From the NCBI RefSeq assembly GCF_050947335.1, contig NC_134991.1, positions 1,984,001-2,048,000 of the forward strand: a DNA stretch of 64,000 bases, given 5' to 3'. Under the pieces are notes generated by a model that saw nothing but the letters and a program-made list of their open reading frames with translations, was not told where the DNA came from and searched no databases. Made by a program: the position numbers and the translations under genes. Below, piece by piece: positions 1-11,500 of the stretch (position 1 is the first letter of the stretch; each line of letters opens with the position of its first letter). Source of the stretch: Megachile rotundata. Lineage: Eukaryota; Arthropoda; Insecta; Hymenoptera; Megachilidae.

Positions 1-2015
1 ATTCCAAAGGTCGAAATCCCAAAGTCCGAAATCCCAAGGCCAAGATACCAAAGGCCGAAATCCCAAAGGCCGAAATCCCAAAGGCTGAAATTCGAAAGAC
101 CGAAATCCCAAAGGCCGAAATCCCAAGGGCCGAAATTCCAAAGGTCGAAATCCCAAAGTCCGAAATCCCAAGGCCAAGATACCAAAGTCCGAAATCCCAA
201 AGGCTGAAATTCGAAAGACCGAAATCCCAAAGGCCGAAATCTCAAAGGCCGAAATCCCAAAGGCCGAAATCCCAAAGGCCGAAATCCCAAACGCCGAAAT
301 CCCAAAGGCCGAAATCCCAAAGGCCCAAATCCCAAGGGCCGAAATCCCAAAGGTCGAAATCCCAAAGGACGAAATCTCAAAGGCCGAAATCCCAAAGGCC
401 GAAATCGCAAAGGACGAAATCCAAAGGGCCGAAATCCCAAACGCTGAAATTCCAAAGACCGATATCCCAAAGGCCGAAATCACAAGGCCGAAATCCCAAA
501 GGCCGAAATCCCAAACGCCGAAATCCCAAAGGCCGAAATCCCAAAGGCCCAAATCCCAAGGGTCGAAATCCCAAAGGTCGAAATCCCAAAGGCCGAAATC
601 TCAAAGGCCGAAATCCCAAGGGCCGAAATCGCAAAGGCCGAAATCCAAAGGGCCGAAATCCCAAACGCTGAAATTCCAAAGACCGATATCAAAAAGGCCG
701 AAATCACAAGGGCGAAATCCCAAAGGCCGAAATCCCAAAGGCCGAAATCCCAAAGGCTGAAATTCGAAAGACCGAAATCCCAAAGGCCGAAATCTCAAAG
801 GCCGAAATCCCAAAGACCGACTTCCCAAAGGTCGAAATCCCAAACGCCGAAATCCCAAAGGCCGAAATCCCAAAGGTCGAAATCCCAGAGGCCGAAATCC
901 CAAAGGCCGTAATCCCAAGGGCCGGAATCCCAAGGTTCGAGATCCCAAAGGTCAGAATCCCAATGGCCGAGATCCCAAATGTCGAAATCCCAATGGCCGA
1001 AATCTCAAAGTCCGAAATCCCAAAGGCTGAAATGCCAAAGGCCGAAATCCAAAGGGCCGAAATCCCAATGGCTGAAATTCCAAAGACCGACATCCCAAAG
1101 GGCGAAATCACAAGGCCGAAATCCCAAAGGCCGAAATCCCAAATCCGAAATCCCAAAGGCCGAAATCCCAAATGTCGAAATCCCAAGGCCGAAATCCCAA
1201 AGGCCGAAATCCCAAAGGCTGAAATTCCAAAGACCGACATCCCAAAGGCCAAAATCCCAAAGGCTGAAACTCCAAAGTCCGACTTCCCAAAGGTCGAAAT
1301 CCCAGAGGCCGATATCCCAAAGGTCGAAATCCCAAAGGCCGAAATTAAAAGGGCCGAAATCCCAAACTTCGAAATCCCAAAGGCCGAAATCCAAAGGCCC
1401 GAAATCCCAAAGCCTGAAATTCCAAAGGCCGAAATCTCAAAGGCCGAAATCCCAAAGGCTGAAATCCCAAAGGCCGAAATCCAAAGGGCCGAAATCCCAA
1501 AGGTTGAAATTCCAAAGATCGACATTCCAAAGGCCGAAATCCCAAAGGCCGAAATCCCAAAAGCTGAAATCCCAAGGGCAGAAATCCCAAAGTTCGAAAT
1601 TCCAAATGCCGACATCCCAAAACCCGAAATCTCAAAGTCCGAAATCCCAAAGGCTGAAATCACAAAGACCGAAATCAAAATAGCCGAAATCCCAAAGGCT
1701 GAAATTCCAAAGACCGACATCCCAAAGGCCGAAATCGCAAAGGCCGAAATCCCAAAGGCCGAAATCCCAAAGGCTGAAATTCGAAAGACCGAAATCCCAA
1801 AGGCCGAAATCTCAAAGGCCGAAATCCCAAAGGCCGAAATCCAAAGCGCCGAAATCCCAAACGCTGAAATTCCAAAGACCGATATCCCAAAGGCCGAAAT
1901 CACAACGCCGAAATCCCAAAGGCCGAAATCTCAAAGGCTGAAATTCGAAAGACCGATATCCCAAAGGCCGAAATCACAACGCCGAAATCCCAAAGGCCGA
2001 AATCCCAAGGGCTGA
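1..2015 (+). repeat. Left-end segment, related to the 14-19.7 kb zone
   Basis: This opening segment mixes 14- and 15-bp units. It shares linked variants with 17.25-19.7 kb: AAGGCCAAGATACC (about 45 and 170), the string AACGCTGAAATTCCAAAG followed by ACCGATATCCC (about 440, 665 and 1860), and CAAGGTTCGAGATCCC (about 930). Positions 1-690 align with 18671-19390, with a net 30-bp (two-unit) length change, and 370-690 appears identical to 19070-19390. No gene-like content was found. Confidence 0.85.
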
Positions 2016-3400
2016 AATTCCAAAGACCGACTACCCAAATGCCGAAATCCCAGAGGCCGAAAACCCAAAGGCCGAAATCCCAAGGGTCGAAATCCCAAAG
2101 GTCCAAATCCCAAAGGCCGAAATCCCAAAGGCCGAAATCCGAAATGTCGAAATCCCAAAGGCCGAACGAAATCCCAAATGTCGAAATCCCAACGCCGAAA
2201 TGCCAAAGGATGAATTCGAAAAAGGCCGATATCCCAAAGGTCGAAATCCCAAAGTCCGAAATCCCAAGGCCAAAATACCAAAGGATGAATTCCCAAAAGG
2301 CCGAAATCCCAAAGGTCGAATTCCCAAAGTCCGAAATCCCAAGGCCGAAATCCCAAAGGCTGAAATCACATGGGCCGAAATCCCAAAGGCCGAAATCCCA
2401 AAGGCCGCAATCCCAAGGGCCGAAATCCTATAGGTCCAAATCCCAAAGGACGATATCCCAAAGGCCGAAATCCCAAAGGCTGAAATTCCAAAGACCGTCT
2501 TACCAAAGGCCGAAATCCCAAAGGTCGAAATCCCAAAGGCCGATATCCCCAAGGCCGAAATCCCAAGGGCCGAAATCCTATAGGTCCAAATCCCAAAGGA
2601 CGAAATCCCAAAGGCCGAAATCCCAAAGGCTGAAATTCCAAAGACCGTCTTACCAAAGGCCGAAATCCCAAAGATCGAAATCCCAAAAGCCGATATCCCA
2701 AAGGCGGAAATTCCAAAAGCCGAAATCCCAAAGGCCGAAATCCCAAAGGCCGAAATCCCAAAGGTCGAAATCCCAAAGGCCGAAATCCCAAAGGCCGCAA
2801 TCCCAAGGGCCGGAATCCCAAGGGTCGAGATCCCAAAGGACGAAATCTCAATGGCCGAAATCTCAAATGCCGAAATCCCAAAGGCTGAAATCCCAAAGAC
2901 CGAAATCCAAAGGGCCGAAATCCCAAAGACTGAAATTCCGAAGGCCGACTACCCAAAGGCCGAAATCCCAGAGGCGGAAATCCCAAAGGCCGAAATCCCA
3001 AAGGCCGAAATCCCCAGGGCCGAAATCCCAAAGGTCCAAATTCCAAAGGCCGTAATCCCAAAGGTCGAAATCCCAAAGGCAGAAATCCCAAAGTCCGAAA
3101 TCCCAAAGGCTGAAATCCCAAAGGCCGAAATCTCAAAGTCCGAAATCCCAAAGGCCGAAATCCCAAAGGCCCAAATCCCAAGGGCTGGAATCCCAAAGGT
3201 CGAAATCCCAAAGGCCGAAATCTCAAAGGCCGAAATCCCAAAGGCTGAAATCGCAAGGGCCGGAATCCCAGGGGCCGAGATCACAAAGCTCGAAATCCCA
3301 ATGGCCGAAATCTCAAAGGCCGAAATCCCAAAGGCTGAAATCCCAAAGGCCGAAATCCCAAGGCCAAGATACCAAAGGCCGAAATCCCAAGGCCAAGATA
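2016..3400 (+). repeat. Higher-order repeat family B, copy 1
   Basis: This segment aligns with 4571-6060 at an offset of about 2564 bp on the left and 2701 bp on the right. Diagnostic variants are GCCGAACGAAATCCC (2161, an irregular unit), GATGAATTCGAAAAAGGCC (2209), CCTATAGGTCC (about 2428 and 2578) and ATCCCAGGGGCCGAG (about 3266). The offset change reflects mainly a roughly 140-bp insertion in copy 2 near 4990-5130. The same markers recur at 28-30 kb and 37.4-43.3 kb, so this is a diverged relative of those repeats. Confidence 0.85.
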
Positions 3401-4570
3401 CCAAAGGCCGAAATCCCAAAGGCTGAAATTCGAAAGACCGAAATCCCAAAGGCCGAAATCTCAAAGGCCGAAATCCCAAAGGCCGAAATCCCAAAGGCTG
3501 AAATTCGAAGGGCGAAATCCCAAAGGCCGAAATTTCAAAGGCCGAAATCCCAAAGGCCGAAATCCCAAAGGCCGAAATCGCAAAGGCCCAAATCCCAAGG
3601 GCCGAAATCCGAAAGGTCGAAATCCCAAAGGCCGAAATCTCAAAGGCCGAAATCCCAAAGGCCGAAATCGCAAAGGCCGAAATCCAAAGCGCCGAAATCC
3701 CAAACGCTGAAATTCCAAAGACCGATATCCCAAAGGCCGAAATCACAACGCCGAAATCCCAAAGGCCGAAATCTCAAAGGCTGAAATTCGAAAGACCGAA
3801 ATCCCAAAGGCCGAAATCTCAAAGGCCGAAATCCTAAAGGCCGAAATCCCAAAGGCCGAAATCCCAAAGGCCGAAATCCCAAAGGCCGAAATCCCAAAGG
3901 CCGAAATCCCAAAGGTCGAAATCCCAAAGGCCGAAATCCCAAGGGCTGAAATTCCAAAGACCGACTACCCAAATCCCGAAATCCCAGAGGCCGAAATCAC
4001 AAAGGCCGAAATCCCAAGGGCCGAAATCCCAAAGGCCGAAATCGCAAAGGCCGAAATCCAAAGTGCCGAAATCCCAAAGACCGACTACCCAAAGGCCGAA
4101 ATGCCAGAGGCCGAAATCTCAAAGGCCGAAATCCCAAAGGCCGAAATCCCAAAGGCCGAAATCCCAAGGGCCGATATCCCAAAGGTCCAAATTCCAAAGG
4201 CCGAAATCCCAAAGGCCGAAATCCGAAATGTCGAAATCCCATTGGATGAATTCCCAAAAGGCCGTAATCCCAATGGTCGCAATCCCAAATGCCGAAATCC
4301 CAAGGGCCGATATCCTAATTTTGGAAATTCCAAAGGCCGAAATCCCAAACGCCGAAATCCCAAATGTCGAAATCCCAAGGCCGAAATCGCAAAGGCCCAA
4401 ATCCCAAGGGCCGAAATCCCATAGGTCGAAATCCCAAAGGCCGAAATCTCAAAGGCCGAAATCCCAAAGGCCGAAATCGCAAAGGCCGAAATCCAAAGTG
4501 CCGAAATCCCAAACGCTGAAATTCCAAAGACCGATATCCCAAAGGTCGAAATCCCAAAGACCGAAATCCC
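3401..4570 (+). repeat. Linker segment between family B copies
   Basis: This stretch carries the AACGCTGAAATTCCAAAG variant (about 3705 and 4515) and a CCTAATTTTGGAAATTCC variant near 4312. That T-rich unit recurs near 27125, 27770, 36297 and 36943, each time beside a GATGAATTCCC unit. It also contains a homogeneous run of about seven near-consensus units around 3835-3910. No gene or RNA was found. Confidence 0.75.
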
Positions 4571-6100
4571 AAGGGCTGAAATTCCAAAGACCGACTACCC
4601 AAATGCCGAAATCCCAGAGGCCGAAAACCCAATGGCCGAAATCCCAAGGGTCGAAATCCCAAAGGTCCAAATCCCAAAGGCCGAAATCCCAAAGGCCGAA
4701 ATCCGAAATGTCGAAATCCCAAAGGCCGAACGAAATCCCAAATGTCGAAATCCCAACGCCGAAATGCCAAAGGATGAATTCGAAAAAGGCCGATATCCCA
4801 AAGGTCGAAATCCCAAAGTCCGAAATCCCAAGGCCAAAATACCAAAGGATGAATTCCCAAAAGGCCGAAATCCCAAAGGTCGAATTCCCAAAGTCCGAAA
4901 TCCCAAGGCCGAAATCCCAAAGGCTGAAATCACAAGGGCCGAAATCCCAAAGGCCGAAATCCCAAAGGCCGATATCCCAAAGGCGGAAATTCCAAAGGCC
5001 GTAATCCCAAAAAATGATTTCCCAAAAGGCCGATATCGCAATGGTCGAAATCCCAAAGGCCTAAATCCCAAAGAATGAATTCCCAAAAGGCCGAAATCCC
5101 AAAGGCCGAAATGCCCAAGGCCGAAATCCCAAGGGCCGAAATCCCAAGGGCCGAAATCCTATAGGTCCAAATCCCAAAGGACGATATCCCAAAGGCCGAA
5201 ATCCCAAAGGCTGAAATTCCAAAGACCGTCTTACCAAAGGCCGAAATCCCAAAGGTCGAAATCCCAAAGGCCGATATCCCCAAGGCCAAAATCCCAAGGG
5301 CCGAAATCCTATAGGTCCAAATCCCAAAGGACGAAATCCCAAAGGCCGAAATCCCAAAGGCTGAAATTCCAAAGACCGTCTTACCAAAGGCCGAAATCCC
5401 AAAGATCGAAATCCCAAAAGCCGATATCCCAAAGGCGGAAATTCCAAAAGCCGAAATCCCAAAGGCCGAAATCCCAAAGGTCGAAATCCCAAAGGCCGAA
5501 ATCCCAAAGGCCGCAATCCCAAGGGCCGGAATCCCAAGGGTCGAGATCCCAAAGGACGAAATCTCAATGGCCGAAATCTCAAATGCCGAAATCCCAAAGG
5601 CTGAAATCCCAAAGACCGAAATCCAAAGGGCCGAAATCCCAAAGACTGAAATTCCGAAGGCCGACTACCCAAAGGCCGAAATCCCAGAGGCGGAAATCCC
5701 AAAGGCCGAAATCCCCAGGGCCGAAATCCCAAAGGTCCAAATTCCAAAGGCCGTAATCCCAAAGGTCGAAATCCCAAAGGCAGAAATCCCAAAGTCCGAA
5801 ATCCCAAAGGCTGAAATCCCAAAGGCCGAAATCTCAAAGTCCGAAATCCCAAAGGCCGAAATCCCAAAGGCCCAAATCCCAAGGGCTGGAATCCCAAAGG
5901 TCGAAATCCCAAAGGCCGAAATCTCAAAGGCCGAAATCCCAAAGGCTGAAATCGCAAGGGCCGGAATCCCAGGGGCCGAGATCACAAAGCTCGAAATCCC
6001 AATGGCCGAAATCTCAAAGGCCGAAATCCCAAAGGCTGAAATCCCAAAGGCCGAAATCCAAAGGCCGAAATCACAAAGGCCGATATCCTGAAGGCGGAAA
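4571..6100 (+). repeat. Higher-order repeat family B, copy 2
   Basis: This is the second copy of the 2.0-3.4 kb repeat. The irregular GCCGAACGAAATCCC unit recurs at 4725 and GATGAATTCGAAAAAGGCC at 4773. It has an additional piece near 4990-5130 with the variants AAAAAATGATTTCCC and CAAAGAATGAATTCCC. That piece is standard in the later family members at 28-43 kb, so this copy is closer to those than copy 1 is. Confidence 0.85.
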
Positions 6101-6646
6101 TTCCAAAGGCCGAAATCCCAAATGCCGAAATCCCAATTGCTGAAATCCCAAAGGCCGAAATCCAAAGGGCCGCAATCCCAAAGGCCGAAATCACAAAGGG
6201 CGAAATCCCAAAGGTCGAAATCCCAAGGGCCGAAATCCCAAAGGCCGGTATTCCAAAGGCCGAAATCCCAAAGGTCGAAGCCGCAAAGTCTGAAATTCCA
6301 AAGACCGTATTCCCAAAAGGCCGAAATCCCAAAGGTCGAAATCCCACGGCCGAAATCCCAAGGGATGAATTCCCAAAAGGCCGTAATCCCAAAGGTCGAA
6401 ATCCCAAAGGCCGAAATGCCAAGGGTTGATATCCTAATGGCCGAAATCCCAAAGGCCGAATTCCCAAAGGTCGAAATCCCAAGGGCCGAAATCCCAAAAG
6501 TCGAAATCCCAAAGGGCGAAATCCCAAAGGCTGAAATCCCGAAAGGCAGAAATCCCAAGGGCCGAAATCCAAAAGGCTGAAATTCCAAAGACCGACTACC
6601 CAAAGGCCGAAATCCCAGAGGCCGAAACCCCAAGGGCCTAAATCCC
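6101..6646 (+). repeat. Bridge segment with diverged single units
   Basis: The segment joins family B to the first diverged six-unit block. It contains odd units such as GAAGCCGCAAAGTCTG (about 6278) and CCCGAAAGGCAGAAATCCC (about 6538), and two register shifts around 6313-6385. Parts resemble 30.35-30.75 kb. Nothing gene-like was found. Confidence 0.7.
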
Positions 6647-6736
6647 AAGGTCCGAAATCCCAAAAGCCGATACCTTAAATGTCGAAACCCTAAGGCCGAA
6701 ATCCTAAAATGTTCAAAAAATAAAGTCTGAAATCCC
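6647..6736 (+). repeat. Diverged six-unit block, copy 1
   Basis: The block is six consecutive 15-mers that keep the lattice but differ strongly from consensus. Its centre is TACCTTAAAT at 6671. This copy has AAATGTTCAAAAAAT as unit five and a shortened first unit, so it belongs with the copies at 43668, 56606 and 57238. Confidence 0.85.
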
Positions 6737-7150
6737 AAAGGCCGAAATCCCAAAGGCTGAAATTCCAAAGATCGACATCCCAATGGCCGAAATCCCAAAG
6801 GCCGAAATCCCAAAGGTCGAAATCCCAAGGGCCGAAATCCCAAAGGTCGAAATCCCAAAGACCGAAATCCTAAAGGCCGAAATCCCAAAGGCTGAAATTC
6901 CAAAGACCGAAATCCCAAGGGCCTGAATCCCAAGGGTCGAAATCCTAAAGGTCGAAATCCCAAAGGCCGAAATCTCAAATGTCGAAATCCCAATGGCCGA
7001 AATCCCAAAGGCCGAAATCCCAAAGGTCGAAATCCCAAGGGCCGAAATCCCAAAGGCCGAAACCCCAAAGGCTGAAATTCCAAAGACCGACTTCCCAAAG
7101 GCCGAAATCCCAAAGGCCGAAATCTCAAATGTCGAACTCCCAATGGCCGA
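6737..7150 (+). repeat. Lead-in to the 545-bp repeats
   Basis: Right after the diverged block this begins with the same units seen after the blocks at 43.76, 56.70 and 57.33 kb: a GGCTGAAATTCC unit followed by AAGATCGACATCCC. The ~150-bp stretch at 6990-7140 is repeated with few changes directly after, at 7141-7290, with AAAGGCCGAAACCCC as the marker unit. Confidence 0.75.
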
Positions 7151-7580
7151 AGTCCCAAAGGCCGAAATCCCAAAGATCGAAATCCCAAGGGCCGAAATCC
7201 CAAAGGCCGAAACCCCAAAGGCTGAAATTCCAAAGACCGACTTCCCAAAGGCCGAAATCCCAAAGGTCGAAATCCCAAAGGCCGATATCCCAAAGGCGGA
7301 AATTCCAAAGGCCGAAATCCCAAAAGCCGATATCCCAAAGGCGGAAATTCCAAAGGCCGAAATCCAAAAAGATGATTTCCCAAAAGGCCGAAATCGGGAT
7401 GGCCGAAATGCCAAATGCCTAAATCTCAAAGAATGAATTCCGAAAAGGCCGAAATCTCAAAGGATTATTTCCCAGAAGGCCGAGATCCTAATGGTCTTAA
7501 TCCCAAAGGATCATCTCCCAAAAGGCCGAACTCCAAAAGGTCGAAATACCAAAGGATTAAATCGAAAGGGCCGAAATCCC

Positions 7581-7671
7581 AAAGGTAAAAATCCCAAAAG
7601 CCGGTACCTTAAATGCCGAAATCCTAAAGGCCGAAATCCTAAAATGTCTAAAGCATAACGTCTGAAATCCC
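7581..7671 (+). repeat. Diverged six-unit block, copy 2
   Basis: This copy has GGTACC at 7604 where most copies read GATACC. Its fifth unit reads ATGTCTAAAGCAT and is followed by AACGTCTG, a sub-type shared only with copies 3, 4 and 12. Confidence 0.88.
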
Positions 7672-8125
7672 AAAGGCCGAAATCCCACGGGCCGAAGTCC
7701 CAAAGGCCGAAATCCCAAAGATCGAAATCCCAAGGGCCGAAATCCCAAAGGCCGAAACCCCAAAGGCTGAAATTCCAAAGACCGACTTCCCAAAGGCCGA
7801 AATCCCAAAGGTCGAAATCCCAAAGGCCGATATCCCAAAGGCGGAAATTCCAAAGGCCGAAATCCCAAATGCCGATATCCCAAAGGCGGAAATTCCAAAG
7901 GCCGAAATCCAAAAAGATGATTTCCCAAAAGGCCGAAATCGGGATGGCCGAAATGCCAAATGCCTAAATCTCAAAGAATGAATTCCGAAAAGGCCGAAAT
8001 CTCAAAGGATGATTTCCCAGAAGGCCGAGATCCTAATGGTCTTAATCCCAAAGGATCATCTCCCAAAAGGCCGAACTCCAAAAGGTCGAAATACCAAAGG
8101 ATTAAATCGAAAGGGCCGAAATCCC

Positions 8126-8216
8126 AAAGGTAAAAATCCCAAAAGCCGGTACCTTAAATGCCGAAATCCTAAAGGCCGAAATCCTAAAATGTCTAAAGCA
8201 TAACGTCTGAAATCCC
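8126..8216 (+). repeat. Diverged six-unit block, copy 3
   Basis: This block appears identical to copy 2 and sits at the same place in the second 545-bp repeat. GGTACC is at 8149. Confidence 0.88.
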
Positions 8217-8668
8217 AAAGGCCGAAATCCCACGGGCCGAAGTCCCAAAGGCCGAAATCCCAAAGATCGAAATCCCAAGGGCCGAAATCCCAAAGGCCGA
8301 AACCCCAAAGGCTGAAATTCCAAAGACCGACTTCCCAAAGGCCGAAATCCCAAAGGTCGAAATCCCAAAGGCCGCTATCCCAGGCGGAAATTCCAAAGGC
8401 CGAAATCCCAAATGCCGATATCCCAAAGGCGGAAATTCCAAAGGCCGAAATCCAAAAAGATGATTTCCCAAAAGGCCGAAATCGGGATGGCCGAAATGCC
8501 AAATGCCTAAATCTCAAAGAATGAATTCCGAAAAGGCCGAAATCTCAAAGGATGATTTCCCAGAAGGCCGAGATCCTAATGGTCTTAATCCCAAAGGATC
8601 ATCTCCCAAAAGGCCGAACTCCAAAAGGTCGAAATACCAAAGGATTAAATCGAAAGGGCCGAAATCCC

Positions 8669-8759
8669 AAAGGTAAAAATCCCAAAAGCCGTTACCTTAA
8701 ATGCCGAAATCCTAAAGGCCGAAATCCTAAAATGTCTAAAGCATAACGTCTGAAATCCC
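8669..8759 (+). repeat. Diverged six-unit block, copy 4
   Basis: This is the third 545-bp repeat's copy. It reads GTTACC at 8692 where copies 2 and 3 read GGTACC. After this copy the diverged block is absent for about 35 kb. Confidence 0.88.
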
Positions 8760-8800
8760 AAAGGCCGAAATCCCACGGGCCGAAATCCCAAAGGCCGAAA

Positions 8801-10131
8801 TCCCAAGGGCCGATATCCTAAAGGCGGAAATTCCGAAGGCCGAATTCCCAAACGCCGCAATCCCAAAGGCCGAAATGCTAAAGTCCGAAATCCCAAAGGC
8901 CGAAATCCCAAATGTCGAAATCCCAATGCCGAAATCCCAAAGGATGAATTCCCAAAAGGCCGAAATCCCATAGGCCGAAATCGCAAATGTCGAAATCCCA
9001 AGGCCGAAATAGCAATTGATGAATTCCCAAAATGCCGAAATCCCAAAGGTCGAAATCCCAAAGGCCGAAATCCCAAAGGCTGACACCCCAAAGGCCGAAA
9101 TCCCAAATGTCGGAATCCCAAAGGCTGAATTCCCAAAATGCCGAAATCCCAACGGTCGAAATTCCAAAGGCCGAAATCCCAAAGGCCGAAATCCCAAAGC
9201 CCGAAATCCCAAAGGCCGAAATTCCAAAGGCCGAAATCCCAAAGGCCGAAATCCCAAACGCCGAAATCCGAAAGGCCGAAATCCCAAAGGCCGACACCCC
9301 AAAGGCCGAAATCCCAAATGTCGGAATCCCAAAGGCTGAATTCCCAAAATGCCGAAATCCCAACGATCGAAATTGCAAAGGCCGAAATCCCAAAGGCCGA
9401 AATCCCAAATGTCGAAATCCCAATGCCGAAATCCCAAAGGATGAATTCCCAAAAGGCCGAAATCGCAAAAGCCGAAATCCCAAAGGCCAAAATCCCAAAG
9501 GCTGAAATTCCAAAGGCCGACATCCCAAACGCCGAAAAACCAAGGGCCGAAATCCCAAATGTCGAAATCCCAATGCCGAAATCCCATTGGATGAATTCCC
9601 AAACGGCCGAAATCCCAAATGCCGAAATCCCAAAGGTCGAAATCCCAAATTCCGATATCCTAAAGACGGAAATTCCAAAGGTCGAAATTACAAAGGCCGA
9701 AATCCCAAACGCCGAAAAACAAAGGGCCGAAATACTAAAGACCGAAATCCCAAAGGCCGAAATAACAAATGTCGAAATCCCAATGCCGAAATCCCAAGGG
9801 ATGAATTCCCAAAAGGCATAAATTCCAAAGGTATAAATCCCAAAGGCCGCAATCCCAAATGTCGAAATCTCAAGACCGAAATCCCAAAGTATGAATTCCC
9901 AAAAGGCCGAAATCCCATATGTCGAAATCCCAATGCCGAAATCCCATTGGATGAATTCCCAAAAGGCCGAAATCCCAAATGCCGAAATCCCAAAGGTCGA
10001 AATCCCAAATTCCGATATCCTAAAGACGGAAATTCCAAAGGTCGAAATTACAAAGGCCGAAATCCCAAACGCCGAAAAACAAAGGGCCGAAATACCAAAG
10101 ACCGAAATCTCAAAGGCCGAAATCCCAAAGG
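8801..10131 (+). repeat. Module D, copy 1 (2.6-2.9 kb repeat)
   Basis: The segment aligns with 11.86-12.78 kb at an offset of 2855 bp, falling to 2645 bp after a 210-bp length difference. Marker variants are GGCTGAATTCCCAAAATG (about 9126 and 9333), a CCGAAAAACC unit (9531), AAAGGTATAAATCCC (about 9828) and several CATTGGATGAATTCCC units. It also contains an internal ~360-bp duplication (9575-9760 against 9945-10110). Related pieces recur at 15.0-15.3, 25.2-25.9, 34.97-35.25, 44.45-46.2 and 51.8-54.6 kb. Confidence 0.85.
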
Positions 10132-11500
10132 ATGAATTCCCAGGAGGCTGAAACCGCAAAGGTCAAAATCCCAAAGGCTGAAAACCCAAAGGTCGAAATC
10201 CCAAAGGCCGGAAGCCCATAGGTCCAAATCCCAAAGGCCGAAATCTCAATGGCCGAAATCTCAAAGGCCGAAATCCCAAAGGCCGAAATCCCAAATGCCG
10301 AAAACCCAAGGGCCGAAATCCCAAAGGCCGAAATCTCAAAGGCCGAAATCCCAAAGCCGGAAATTCCAAAGGCCCACATCCCAAAGACCGAAATCCCAAA
10401 GGCCGAAATCCCAAGGGCCGGAATCGCAACGACCGAAATCCCAAAGGTCGAAATCCCAAAGGTCGAAATCCCAAAGGTCGAAATCTCAAAGGCCGAAATC
10501 CCAAAGGCCGAAATCCAAAGGGCCGAAATCCCAAACGTTGAAATTCGAAAGACCGACATCCCAAAGACCGAAATACCAAAGGCCGAAATCCCAAAGGCCG
10601 AGATCCCAAAGGCCGAAATGCTAAAGTCCGAAATCTCAAAGACCGAAATCCCAAAGGGTGAAATCCCAAAGGCCGAAATCCAAAGGGCCGGAATCACAAA
10701 GGCTGAAATTCCAAAGGCCGAAATCCCAAGGGCCGAAATCCCAAAGGTCCAAATCCCAGAGGTGGAAATTCCAAAGGCCGAAATCCCAAACGCCGAAACC
10801 CCAAAGGCCGAAATCACAAAGGCCGATATTCTAAATGCGGAAATTCCAAAGGCCGAAATCCCAAACGCCGAAATCCCAAAGGCCGAAATCCAAAAGGCCG
10901 AAATCCCAAAGGCCGAAATCCCAAAATGTCGAAATCCCAAGTGCGAAATCCCAAAGGCCGAAATCCCAAAGACCGAAATCACAAAGGTCGAAATCCCAAA
11001 GGCCGAAATCCCAAACACCGAAATCCAAAGGGCCGAAATGCCAAAGGTCGAAACCCCAAAGGCCGACATCTCAAACGCCAAAATCCCAAAGGCTGGAAAT
11101 CCCAAAGGCCGAAATCCAAAGAGCCGAAATTCCAAAGGCCGAAATCTCAAAGGCCGAAATCCCAAAGACCGAAATCCCAAGGGCCGAAATCCCAAGGGCC
11201 GAAATCCAAAAGGCCGATATCGCAAAGGCGAAAATTCCAAAGGCCGAAATCCCAAAGGCCGATATCCCAAAGGCGGAAATTCCAAAGGCCGAAATCCGAA
11301 TGGTCGAAATCCCAATTCCGAAATCCCAAAGGATGAATTCCCAAAAGGCCGAAATCCCAGAGGCCGAAATCCCAAAGGCCGAAGTCCCAAAGGCCGAAAT
11401 CCCAAAGGCCGAAATCCCAAAGGATTAATTCCCAAAAGGCCGAAATCCCAAATGCCGAAATCCGAAATGTCGAAATCCCAAGACCGAAATCCCAAAGGAT
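10132..11500 (+). repeat. Modules P and Q, copy 1
   Basis: Module P opens with ATGAATTCCCAGGAGG (10132), followed by units rich in CCGGAAGCCC and AAGGTCAAAATCCC. Module Q has the marker CCAAAATGTCG then CCCAAGTGCGAAATCCC (about 10922-10945) and AAGGCTGGAAATCCC (about 11090). P recurs at 12777, 15311, 25905 and 35255; Q recurs at about 20563 and 31884, with a part at 13375. A variant unit CCAAAAGGCC occurs once here (10885-10899). Confidence 0.85.

Larger units (their letters stand above)
7151..8800 (+). repeat. 545-bp higher-order repeat, three tandem copies
   Basis: The copies are about 7151-7695, 7696-8240 and 8241-8783. Matching landmarks lie 545 and then 543 bp apart; for example the AGAAGGCCGAGATCCTAATGG landmark and TACCTTAAAT at 7605, 8150 and 8693. 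The third copy has lost two bases (CCCAGGCGG near 8380 for CCCAAAGGCGG). Each copy holds one diverged six-unit block and a GGATCATCTCCCAAAAGG unit. Identity between copies is very high by eye. The end of the window (63.80-64.00 kb) belongs to the same family. Confidence 0.93.
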
